Assembly (NCBI RefSeq): GCF_003171515.1 | Contig: NC_089391.1 | Span: 434,001 to 498,000 of the forward strand | From: Pyrenophora tritici-repentis | Lineage: Eukaryota > Ascomycota > Dothideomycetes > Pleosporales > Pleosporaceae | DNA length: 64,000 nucleotides | Reading direction: 5' to 3' | Shown: piece after piece, positions 53,101-61,248 of the stretch | How the letters are laid out: every line of letters starts with the position of its first letter | Position numbering within the stretch: the first letter of the stretch is position 1 | The notes under the pieces: generated by a model | Databases searched by the model: none | The model's input: the letters and a program-made list of their open reading frames with translations, nothing else | What the model was told of the DNA's origin: nothing | Position numbers and translations under genes: made by a program

Positions 53101-55474
53101 CACGCATGATGCAGGTACTAACTTCGCGAGCGCAGAGTTCCGCGCAGAAGCAAAGATCATGGGAGTCACATGCAAGCAAGTACCTACGGAGGCGCACTGG
53201 TCTATCGGCAAAACTGAGAGGTACCATGCCCCTCTACGCCGGGCATGGGACATACTCCATGCAGAACTCACTGACACTATGTCCGACGACGCGATTCTCC
53301 AGATGGCTGTGAAGGCTGTTAACGATACTGCTGGCCCTGATGGACTAGTCCCGACGTTACTAGTCTTTGGAGCGTACCCACGAATGACTGCAGAGTCACC
53401 GCCATCACCATCAATGGTCAAACGCAGCGAGGCTATTCAAAAGGCGACGAAAGCCCTGCGCAAGCTCACTGCAGAGCGCCAAGTTGCAGACGCCTTGAAC
53501 ACCCGCAATGGACCAGCCACTGCAGACATGCTCGCGCTCCCACTCCAGAGCGAAGTCTTAGTATGGAGAGAGAGTGATGGCTGGAATGGCCCGTACAAGA
53601 TCGCCAGTACAGATGGCCACAACATCACTGTCGACATGGTTAATGGTCCAGCGACATTCAGATCAACTGTCGTTAAGCCATACTACAGACCAGACCACCT
53701 GTGGAGCGACCCTGATGCGCCACACGCGCCGAATGAGCCGAATGAGCCGCACGAGCCGATAGCAGTACCTCCGGCAGCGCAACCACGTAGAAGAGGCCGC
53801 CCTCCAGGGTCAAAGAACAAGCGGAAGGCGCACGCGTACATCACCAAGAAGGAGCAGGACGATCTTGAGCTAGCTATCAAGCTACGGAACGATGGCGTGA
53901 TCACAACCTCAGGCGCCCCCTTTGAAGCGTCTGATGACCAAGAGATCAGCGACCTCGTAGGTCGTGGAGTCTTCAAGTTTGAGCAATACGACGAGAGGCT
54001 ACACAGCAAGATCCGGATCTTTAAGTCACGCCTAGTACGTGAGGTCAAGGGAAAGACAACTAAGCCTTATGAGAAATCCCGTCTGGTTATCCAAGGCTAC
54101 CAAGACTATGGCAAGGAGGCTATCTTAACGCAGTCGCCAACCATCCAGCGATGTAGCCAGCGCCTGATTATGTCGCTGGCGCCTGGGCTAGTACAAAGCG
54201 GCATGAGCGTTGAGCTACGTGATATTACGCAGGCATACCCACAGGCTCAGACAACACTGAAGAGGACGATACTCGCACACCTCCCTACCGAGCTGGTACA
54301 TCGATATCCAGAAGGCACGATACTCCACGTGATCAAGCCACTATATGGGATCGCGGAGGCAGGAGTCCACTGGTGGACAACATATCACGGACACCACTGC
54401 AAGGAACTAGATATGTCAACATCTACGTACGACCCATGCCTGTTGATCACGAACAGCGACGACGCAGACGTCTTCGGCATCGTCGGTATGCAGACAGACG
54501 ACACCCTCATGCTCGGAACGACCGCGTTCTTATCACGCGAAGAGAAAAAGATCCAGAAGGCGCAGTTTAGATCAAAACCAAAGGCTATGCTGACACCAGA
54601 GGTGCAGTTAGACTTTAATGGATGTACACTTACGATGGACGCCAGCAGAGTCTTAATCCTCAGGCAGAAAGGACAAGGAGGAAGGATTAGGCTTGTTGAT
54701 ATTAGGGCACCCGACCGCGCGCAACAGTACACCGAGCAACGCGCCCGCGGAGCGTACATCGCATCAACATGCCAACCAGAGGCATCATTTGATCTGTCCG
54801 TAGCTGCTCAAGCGCAGCAACCATCAGACGAGGACATTAAGGCACTCAACAAGCGCCTGAAATGGCAGATGGAGAATCTCACTCGTGGCCTACGCTACGT
54901 CACTGTCAACCTTACGGAGGCTAAGTTGATAGTCTTTGTAGACGGCTCCTTTGCCAACAACAAGGACCTCAGCTCACAGCTAGGCTTTGTCCTCATGCTC
55001 GTCAACGAGTCCATTGGCGCCAACACCTTCACAATACAAGGCAACGTGATCCACTACAGCTCTACAAAGTGCAAGCGCATCACACGGAGCGTACTGGCCT
55101 CAGAGATCTACGGCATGGTCAACGGCTTTGACATAGGCATCGCGGTTGCAACCACGCTAAGGATAGTTACAGAACGACTTGGACTACCTGCAATTCCCTT
55201 GGTTATCTGTACAGACTCGTACTCCTTGTACGAGTGCCTAGTAAAGCTTGGGACAACGAAGGAGAAGCGCCTCATGATCGATATTATGGCGCTGCGCCAA
55301 TCATATGAGCGTCGCGAGATCACGGAGATCCGCTGGATCAATGGCGAAGACAATCCTGCAGACGCCTTCACGAAGGCATCGCCAAACCGCGCTCTTGAAC
55401 GCTTTATTGACGGCAATAAGCTGACAGTCCGAGTAGATGGATGGGTGCAGAGGCCAACAAGCTTTGATGTTTAA
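50171..55474 (+). CDS. Cop4 gag-pol polyprotein, intact
   Basis: ATG 50171 opens 1,767 residues. Gag (1-620) has a long Gln/Arg-rich segment (~180-260), and a knuckle CFVCRKEGCWSTNH near 595, of type CX2CX4CX4H. Protease: GILPDTGAANVST (~729). Integrase: Asp in ILVDVMYLS (~922), Asp in ITHDAGTNF (~977), Glu in TEAHWSIGK (~1006). An AT-hook RRRGRPPGSKNK follows (~1207). Reverse transcriptase: VELRDITQAYPQAQ, and the active-site region reads GMQTDDTLML (~1440) instead of YVDD. RNase H: FVDGSFANN (~1590), ICTDSYSLYE, INGEDNPADAF. No stop or frameshift is present. It closely parallels Cop1, which is broken. Confidence 0.95.
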   Translation: MADSESNSSNIDVAVQEQLLNAPSERNISKRLEAASLWAKFTAEHLMRHCPYTVAFDCINTSLWGIPAPEDADETHATTWVAKTVHDYHVGMAWDETLYFDYQWDFEGWTRELFQKVERNTLRSLKTVLRYRGVYTGNLRARVVDSLFDLLGGENPPEWDPVEFKVTKFDERSEAYQRQQNSRQAAPADRQQVQPREQQPQAPPQSQLQLQSQLLPQLQRPLPGEQQGDRRGNRQSEQQDDRQGDQQDSRQGEQYRARQGVRSHPQYQELQQPPYAINAYAGPQPRQTEQAMQPQQWYPQTQTRPPATAYREVTPFPQQPTNRVPDRPLGLPHDPYKTLPPRWSRNDRLEANTITQFSKLWDNSNKYTGNAYDLLDDKIKIFFSICWQVDIQEEQFHAVFPRILTGRAETFYIQVVESDDSFADAYMAIKNHFDHDVHHQHYYTDWTTTTFARTRAENPDKGLHEVLQILLDKLQLCQRALGKNFEGEDALRTTVINACRGVPELEMALFKPATICEGLFSDLRSAVETHLARQHTAQLVTEDQYYLDRRYNGNGRIRGGSRGGGGFRGGSRGAYREGEQRDDNGRGFKPRWRKKCFVCRKEGCWSTNHTDKERKDARAQFFSTLYFTGAQPPEDFSVHLAEYEGIEHTSQYSQRGWREEEDCEDDEDDDVAEAHSEHQFFKEQCLADQAFLHHISGDDIYSRDAPSAPASQFLLEDRYTRSVYQGILPDTGAANVSTVGKEQYLALTREDPTVKLDTSTAGKASIKFGKGEATASIGTVQVSTEIGKINFEVLEAPTPFLLCLADMDRLKVYFNNTTDELVQDDVHIPVIRKWGHPWFHLNKRERATMFLTETELRRLHRRFGHPAVTRLVKLLKDAGHNDFEERTLEEVTKFCHHCQLHSSAPRRFKFTLKDDHHFNYEILVDVMYLSNKPVLHVVDSSTAFQGARFLSAISAKETWQALRILWIDTYQGPPDIITHDAGTNFASAEFRAEAKIMGVTCKQVPTEAHWSIGKTERYHAPLRRAWDILHAELTDTMSDDAILQMAVKAVNDTAGPDGLVPTLLVFGAYPRMTAESPPSPSMVKRSEAIQKATKALRKLTAERQVADALNTRNGPATADMLALPLQSEVLVWRESDGWNGPYKIASTDGHNITVDMVNGPATFRSTVVKPYYRPDHLWSDPDAPHAPNEPNEPHEPIAVPPAAQPRRRGRPPGSKNKRKAHAYITKKEQDDLELAIKLRNDGVITTSGAPFEASDDQEISDLVGRGVFKFEQYDERLHSKIRIFKSRLVREVKGKTTKPYEKSRLVIQGYQDYGKEAILTQSPTIQRCSQRLIMSLAPGLVQSGMSVELRDITQAYPQAQTTLKRTILAHLPTELVHRYPEGTILHVIKPLYGIAEAGVHWWTTYHGHHCKELDMSTSTYDPCLLITNSDDADVFGIVGMQTDDTLMLGTTAFLSREEKKIQKAQFRSKPKAMLTPEVQLDFNGCTLTMDASRVLILRQKGQGGRIRLVDIRAPDRAQQYTEQRARGAYIASTCQPEASFDLSVAAQAQQPSDEDIKALNKRLKWQMENLTRGLRYVTVNLTEAKLIVFVDGSFANNKDLSSQLGFVLMLVNESIGANTFTIQGNVIHYSSTKCKRITRSVLASEIYGMVNGFDIGIAVATTLRIVTERLGLPAIPLVICTDSYSLYECLVKLGTTKEKRLMIDIMALRQSYERREITEIRWINGEDNPADAFTKASPNRALERFIDGNKLTVRVDGWVQRPTSFDV

Positions 55475-55539
55475 TGCTATACACTGTCACTACCGATACA
55501 AGCAGAGTTACTAGCTATCCAGAAAGAAAAGACTTCCAG

Positions 55540-55731
55540 TGTCGGATCGTGAGTATCGGTAGAGACGTCGGCTGCTGGACACTTCGGCCCGACTTCGGCC
55601 CACCTTGCGCAAGAGCTTAGGTATACCTTCGTAGCACCTATGTTCGTAGATATCAATTAGAACCACCGAACAGAATGCATTCCTAGTTATCGTTATTTCC
55701 CTTTACGCACTTAGTGCAAAGCCAACCAACA
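55540..55731 (+). repeat. Cop4 3' LTR
   Basis: 192 bp, preceded by the purine-rich AGAAAGAAAAGACTTCCAG. It shares the motif CTTCGGCCC and the ATACCTTCGTAGC segment with the Cop1 LTR. Confidence 0.92.
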
Positions 55732-56001
55732 ACTTTGTTAATAATTTTGCGCGCATCGGCCGGAAACGCGCATCAGCTGAACCGAGACACCACCTATGGC
55801 CGGCTAGGTGATGGATTACGTTATTGAATATTACCCGGTGCATAGTTATAAACATCATCATCATTTATCCCCACGGAGCACAATCACCCCCACTGGATAT
55901 GCTTGCGACGTCATCACTTCGTTACAATACTTTAATTTTAACCCCGCCTTTATTACTACTACATCTTACATCCCCACTCTTACTACGCACTTGTACGCGC
56001 A
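55732..56001. promoter_or_regulatory. Upstream region of the oxidoreductase gene
   Basis: 270 bp between the Cop4 LTR and the ATG, pyrimidine-rich near the start codon. The LTR lies close enough to influence transcription of the gene. I see no clear TATA box. Confidence 0.4.
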
Positions 56002-57141
56002 ATGGCATCGACAGGTATTGCACTAATCGGCAGCGGCATTTTCGCGAAAGAAGAGCATCTCCCTGCCATCTTGGCTGCGGATTCATTGTCACTCAAAGCT
56101 ATCTATTCACGGTCGAGGGCTTCGGTCGAGGGGTTAGCTTCCGGTCTGAGCGAGGGCGTGGGGAAGGAGTTGGAGTTGTATAGTGATGATACTGAGGGAA
56201 AGGGGTATGATGAGTTGTTGAAGAGGGAAGATATTGGGGGTGTTGTTATCGCGTGAGTGTAGTTTACTTTCTCGTGTTTTTGGAAAGATAAGAGGAGGAT
56301 TGAATTGGGTACATTGCGTATATGCTAATATTGGTATACTAGACTTCCCATCCTTGTTCAGCCAGAATACATTACGAAAGCTCTCGCAGCCGGCAAGTAC
56401 GTTCTCGCTGAAAAGCCCATTGCAAAAGACGTGGCCACAGCGCGCGCTCTGCTCGACTGGATATCCACCAACGTTCCCTCTGGCGGACCCACTCTCTCCA
56501 TTGCCGAAAACTTCCGCTTTCTAGATTACTTTCTCTATGCCGCGGCCGAGATCAAATCCTTGGGCCGCCTTCTCGGTTTCCGTATGCGTGTGCACAGTCT
56601 TGTCAAACCAAGCTCCAAGTATTTTGAGACTGCATGGCGCAAAAAGCCAGAGTACCAGGGCGGATTGTTGTTAGATGGCGGGGTGCACTTTGTTGCAGGG
56701 ATCCGGTTGATATTGGGGGGGTCGGGGGTAAAGATAGTGAAGACGAGTGCGTTTACGACGCGGTTGCAGGAGCATTTGTCGCCGGTGGATACGGTGGATG
56801 CAACAATGCAGTTAAGTAATGGGGCGAGTGGAACAGCGTCGATCAGCTTTGGAACGCAGTTCAGTGGATCAGAGTATGCCTTTGCTTGTGAGAAGGGGAC
56901 GGTAGTTGTTACAAGGGCAAAGGTTGCCGTTAAGAGAGACGGAGAACATGGGGAGGTTAAGGAGTTCAAGGATGAGGGGAGTGGGGTGAAGCCTGAGGTT
57001 GCGGCGTGGGGTAAGGGGTTGCAGGAGGGAAAGATGGACCCTAGGCAGAGCGCTGAGGAGGGACTGAGGGATCTCGAGGTCTTGGAGGCCATGTTGACGA
57101 GCGGAGAGAAGGGAGGTGCGCCTGTAGAGCTCAAGCTGTGA
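56002..57141 (+). CDS. GFO/IDH/MocA-family NAD(P)-dependent oxidoreductase
   Basis: Two exons, 56002-56252 and 56343-57141, give 349 residues. The 90 bp intron has GTGAGT, TGCTAAT and CTAG and restores GGVVIA-LPILVQPEY. The N-terminal Rossmann motif is IALIGSGIFAKEEHL (GxGxxA-type). The conserved AEKPIAKD (the EKP motif, with the catalytic lysine) falls near residue 106, and GGLLLDGGVHFVAGIRL carries the D-G-G-x-H motif of the substrate domain. Enzymes of this family oxidise sugars, inositols or related diols. The exact substrate is not deducible. The first ATG fits the start of the Rossmann fold directly. Confidence 0.92.
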
Positions 57142-57303
57142 GTTGGCGATCGGGACGGGCCAGACACGTAATATAGTCTGCATGTCTCAGAAAACGGCTA
57201 CAAATGGACGTGCATCCCTACATCAAGGCTTGCATTGAGAACAAGCATTCCTCCCGAAAAAGACTGTGATGATACAGCGTTGGCTGCTAGCCATGTACCT
57301 TAT

Positions 57304-57720
57304 TCAAGCAGCTGCACTTGCAGCTACAGGTTGGTCTACTGCATCACTAATTCCAGTTCCAGCTACATTGTTCGAAGTAGCCTCAAACTGTGTCTGGCAC
57401 ACATTTCTCGCGTCCTCTAGTTTCAGCTTCTGAAGGTCAATGGCCAGCGGATCCGACTCTTTTGTCGGCTCCGTAGCTCCGTCGTAGCCCGGCGGTGGCA
57501 GAGCCCACTCGGGAAGGCTTGTCTCGTAGTCCCAGTTACCTTATCCGCAGTGGTATCTCCTCGCATGCAGAAATCTGCCGAGATCGTGCACACTGGGGTC
57601 GCTGTACAGTGGAGTGTCGCATACGTCACATTTCTTGCCCGTCATCTTCTCTACTTTCCGCTTGTTATACTGGTCCACCATTTTGTCGTGATAGGTACGC
57701 CACATACCAAATCGGGACAT
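57304..57720 (-). pseudogene. Small cysteine-motif protein gene with one in-frame TAA
   Basis: From ATG 57720 the minus strand reads MSRFGMWRTYHDKMVDQYNK, then KKCDVCDTPLYSDPSVHDLG and HARRYHCG, then TAA at 57543-57541. The same frame continues with GNWDYETSLPEWALPPPGYD and on to a stop at 57306-57304, 138 codons in all. The second part has a protein-like composition and no other stop. A CxxC...HC arrangement hints at a zinc-binding knuckle. I do not recognise the family. Either the TAA is a recent mutation (CAA to TAA would be a single C-to-T change), or translation stops at 59 residues, or an unusual splice bypasses it. Confidence 0.6.
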
Positions 57721-58096
57721 TTCACCGAGCTGACGTGGTCTTTGCTATGGTTAGAGACTTCTCTCCTCTATACAACCTTTATTCCCCTCTCTTTCTCTAT
57801 TATGCCTACTCACGAGCTCTCTACACGTGCCTTAGTCCTCTCTCTGTAAGCCTAGAAGTACCATGTATAGTCACGTGGTTACCCACTGACTAATACCTCT
57901 GTATTTAAACTTGCTCATATCATGATACACAATACTTCTTACATGCACAACTGCTTACAAGACTATTGATCTAGATGGCGGCAACGAATATAAGGAGGGC
58001 AGAGCTCGATAGCTTCATAGAAATCGGATAGACTACCTAATAGAGATGGTGGCGTTGAGCCCTTTGTCAGGACAAAACTTTTGGGACGCACCTCCG
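57721..58096. other. Intergenic, nothing recognised
   Basis: Short pyrimidine-rich stretches (CTCTCTTTCTC) probably belong to the promoter of the minus-strand small gene. No other feature is supported. Confidence 0.4.
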
Positions 58097-58242
58097 TAAA
58101 GACTGTCCCTGTATGACGAAAAACCTCGTGTGCTGAAAATGACCAATCGGATCACAAGGGTCGCAGAGAAGTGTGTGATCCTTGCGATCCGATTGGTCAT
58201 TTTCGGCACACGGGGTTTCTCGTTGTACAGGGACGGACGTTA
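58097..58242. mobile_element. MITE-B copy (146 bp)
   Basis: Inverted ends TAAAGACTGTCCCTGTATGA and, inverted, TAACGTCCGTCCCTGTACAA. The arms pair almost perfectly through GAAAAACCTCGTGTGC... and TGACCAATCGGATC. It is the best preserved copy of this family. Confidence 0.85.
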
Positions 58243-58368
58243 CTATTTGTAACGATTGCCACATCGTTCCATGCATTCCGTCGCCTACACGTACCAAATC
58301 CTCGTACACGTGATCATCCAACTGATCGACCAAGGGCCGTATATACCACGGGCACCCCTCACTGTCAT

Positions 58369-58456
58369 TTCCGCATCACTTCCGCATCACTTCCGCATCA
58401 CTTCCGCATCACTTCCGCATCACTTCCGCATCACTTCCGCATCACTTCCGCATCAC
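58369..58456. repeat. 11-bp tandem repeat, eight units
   Basis: TTCCGCATCAC is repeated eight times without visible variation, followed by a partial unit. The unit length is not a multiple of three and no gene covers it. Confidence 0.95.
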
Positions 58457-58831
58457 TTCCGACACTATAGGGGAACATCGTAGGATGAAACTTTGGTCTC
58501 CGACCAGCGGAAGACTCTGGGTGTTTAGACAGTTCTATAATGTTTTGATACCCTTCGTATCTGCCTATAGGTATTAATCGATCCTCGGTATCTGTTTTAA
58601 CGCACTCTCCATAAGCTAGCTAACCGAGATCCGGGTCACCCGGAAATCCGGGAGACTACTCAAAATGCCGAGGAAAACTTCAAGATTACAACATCATACT
58701 CATCAGAATACTTTAAAGTTATAAAGAGCAAGAATTTAGCAACATAGAAGGTTTATCATCATCCATACAAATTTAAATCTTCATAGTACATTCAGTAGCA
58801 CCTCTATAATTTTGGCGATTGAACACCAGTC
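58457..58831. promoter_or_regulatory. Upstream region of the asaB-like gene
   Basis: AT-rich toward the ATG, with a possible TATA-like TTATAAAGAGC near 58720. No repeat was recognised. Confidence 0.4.
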
Positions 58832-59864
58832 ATGAATATGGCACCTGCAGCAGTCCAACAGCCTCGATCAACTCACTCGTTCAGCAACCAAGTGCTCAAC
58901 TCTACCACCCCCACCTCCTCAACCCTTAAGCCTCAGGACGTCGAAGCAGTCCTTCGATACCACAAACCCAATGAAGATGGCTCTCCGCCAGCACCGACAT
59001 ATGACGACCGACCCGAAACGTATTACCGCCCCACTGAGCCGCACACAATCACTGTGCATGACGTGAGGGGCCAAGAAGACCAATTCACCCTCGATGTGAA
59101 CGGATTCCAATTCCACAAACACACCAGTCAAGAAAAAGACTTTGTCGACGAGGAAATGATCAAAAGTAGATATTATCCCGAGACAGAGCAGTTATTAAAA
59201 GACGTGTAAGTTTATATCTACATTATAGCATATGTTTTTTCTAGGACGTCAAGCTAATAGTGAGTGTGTATGTAGCACTGGTGCTTCTCGCGTCCATGTC
59301 TTCAACCATGCTATTCGTCGCCAGCGTCTAAGCGATGACCCTGATGCTCGGACTCTTAGCGGACCAGTCAATCGTATCCATATTGATCAGTCGTACGAAG
59401 CTGCCTTGTCTCGCGTTCCTTTCCATCTACCCGAAGATGCCGACAAGTTATTGAAGAGTCGTGTCCAGATCATCAATGTGTGGCGACCCATTAAGACTGT
59501 TAGGAGAGACCCGTTGGCGGTGGCGGAAGCGAACAGCGTGAACGACGACAGTCTTGTCGTTGCCGAAATCATTTATCCAGACCGAAATGGCGAGACGTAT
59601 GCTGTGAAATATGATCCGAAGCACAAGTGAGTACGATGTTTCAGACACGGAATAGGGGCGCTGATTGAATAAAGGTGGTTCTACAAGTCGGAGCTGTCGC
59701 CCGACGAAGTATTGCTTTTCAAGTGCTTCGACTCCAAACTTGATGGAAGAGCGAGACGCGTACCGCACACAGCGTTTGCAGTTCCTGGAACTGAGGATAA
59801 AGAAAGCCGAGAGAGCATTGAAATTCGAGCACTTGTGTTCCATGAGGATCAGACGTTCGCGTAG
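58832..59864 (+). CDS. asaB/CmcJ-family hydroxylase/desaturase-like protein
   Basis: Three exons, 58832-59205, 59276-59626 and 59675-59864, encode 304 residues. Intron 1 (GTAAGT, GCTAATAG, TGTAG) joins LLKDV-TGASRVHVFNH; intron 2 (GTGAGT...AAAG) joins DPKHK-WFYKSEL. Family landmarks are VLRYHKPNEDG, the segment ATRVxVFxHxIR (here GASRVHVFNHAIR), VHIDQS-type IHIDQSYEAA, INVWRPIKTV, DPLAVAEANSV, and WFYKSELSPDEVLLFKCFDS near the end. Members are Fe(II)/2-oxoglutarate-type oxygenases, often in fungal secondary metabolism. The start could be either Met of MNM. No biosynthetic cluster surrounds it here. Confidence 0.9.
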
Positions 59865-59985
59865 TCCAAGTGTACAGAGATGGGATAATGCAAAGAGTTC
59901 ATTGAAACAGAGTAAGTTGTACAGAGATTGTAATTCAGTGGAGTTAGGGGTAGAAGACATTAAAATGCAAAGATCGTTAACATAC

Positions 59986-60558
59986 CTCACGGGCGAGCCG
60001 CCACTACGGGCGAGCCGCCACTTTTTGCCAAGCCCCCACCAAACTCCACCCTATTCTGGCGCATAACAGCCCACTTTGGCCCTATATAGTATAATACAAC
60101 ACAAGATATCATTCAGAGTCTACTTCTACTGCTTGCTTACACGTACGCGCGTTATGTCCGGTCTGATTGCACCGTCCACACCGTCTTTGAGTGGGCTCAC
60201 CTCCTTCAGCGCGCACCCGCGTCTTTAGCTTCTTCCTATTACTACGCGCCCCAAACTCCTTTAAAGCAGTTAGACGAGCCCCATCCTCAACTGCTAAGGT
60301 CCCACCTGCCTGAATCCGCTTCCTTTTATACAATCTACGTCGCGTGGCAGCCTCATTTGCCGCTCGAAGCTCTGCGATCTCCTTTTGCGCCAACACTAGC
60401 TTGTGCGCGATAATCGCTGCCCCCTTTGAGACCTTCTCAAAGGCCTCTACCATAGACGTTGGTGAGCTATCTATATGCCTCTGAATCCTCGCCTTTACAA
60501 GCGTCGATTGTGACCCTAATTCAAGGGTATTGCTTGGGGTTTGCGACTGCCAGGGCTC
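59986..60558 (-). pseudogene. Pogo-type transposon 3' fragment
   Basis: The left end carries GGGCGAGCCGCCAC twice, like the ends of the pogo element at 47006. The minus strand frame from about 60558 to 60109 reads PWQSQTPSNTLELGSQ, then VEAFEKVSKGAAIIAHK, ending with the zinc knuckle CGRCNQTGHNARTC. It is the C-terminal ~150 codons of a related transposase; the catalytic part is missing. Truncation is near a short ATT repeat. Confidence 0.85.
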
Positions 60559-61248
60559 GTTGTTGATAGGTATTATTATTATTATTATTATTCCATTTGA
60601 GTCCTTTTTCAGTCAGAGACTATGTAGGACTGGGCCGAAGGCCGTTCTATCTGGTTTTGTTTATCGTACAGTTTGGGTGTTTGTTTGGCTATGGCAGTTT
60701 AGGCTTGCTTCTAGCTAGATACCGAGTATCTAGCTAGTGCCTGGTGCTAAAGAGCAGTTTGGTGAATAGAAAGAGATGTAGCAGCGGGCTCTTATGACAA
60801 AGGAAAGTAAAATATGTGTTCTTTAGGCACGGAGAGTACTAATGTTATATAGTAGCTCTCTGTTCATTAGTTTTTTGTTTGTATACTTATAAGCTAGTGC
60901 TTGTAAGTGGTTTGTATGGTTTGTGGTTCGGTATAGGGGTCGGTATATCGAATGGTTAGGAGCGTTCGGTGGGTAGGGCGTTCGGTGGTGTAGGCAATTG
61001 TATACAGGGATCTATTTACAATCATAGTAGATCTATACATCTACTGCCTTGTCGATAGTTTGCTCGTGAGTGTGCTGGTGAACTACAGCAGGTGCTAGAG
61101 CGGTTCGGTATAGGGGGTCGGTATATCGTGTCGGTTTGGGGAGTTCGGTTATAGATGACGTCTAGATATATAGACCTATTGCTTTACAGCAATAAGACTA
61201 TATACCTAAGGAAGAGCCGTTGCTCTGTCGATTTCGTATAGGGTGCCT
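60559..61248. other. Gene-free stretch with simple repeats
   Basis: (ATT)7 at 60571-60592. From about 60920 to 61160 the motif GGTCGGTATATCG occurs twice (with GTTCGGTATAGGGG) and TTCGGT several times. No coding region is supported. Confidence 0.5.

Larger units (their letters stand above)
49505..55731 (+). mobile_element. Cop4: Ty1/Copia retrotransposon with intact polyprotein, 5' LTR truncated
   Basis: The right LTR is complete (192 bp, 55540-55731, TGTCGGATCG...CCAACCAACA). The left LTR keeps only its last 125 bp (49505-49629), identical by eye to the right one; its first 67 bp are replaced by LINE sequence. The polyprotein is intact. Without the first part of the 5' LTR the promoter is probably lost. 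The family is that of Cop1 (same domain layout, same putative primer site). Confidence 0.92.

Noticed and set aside
58369..58456. CRISPR-like array
   Set aside because: Units are only 11 bp and directly adjacent with no spacers, and the genome is fungal.
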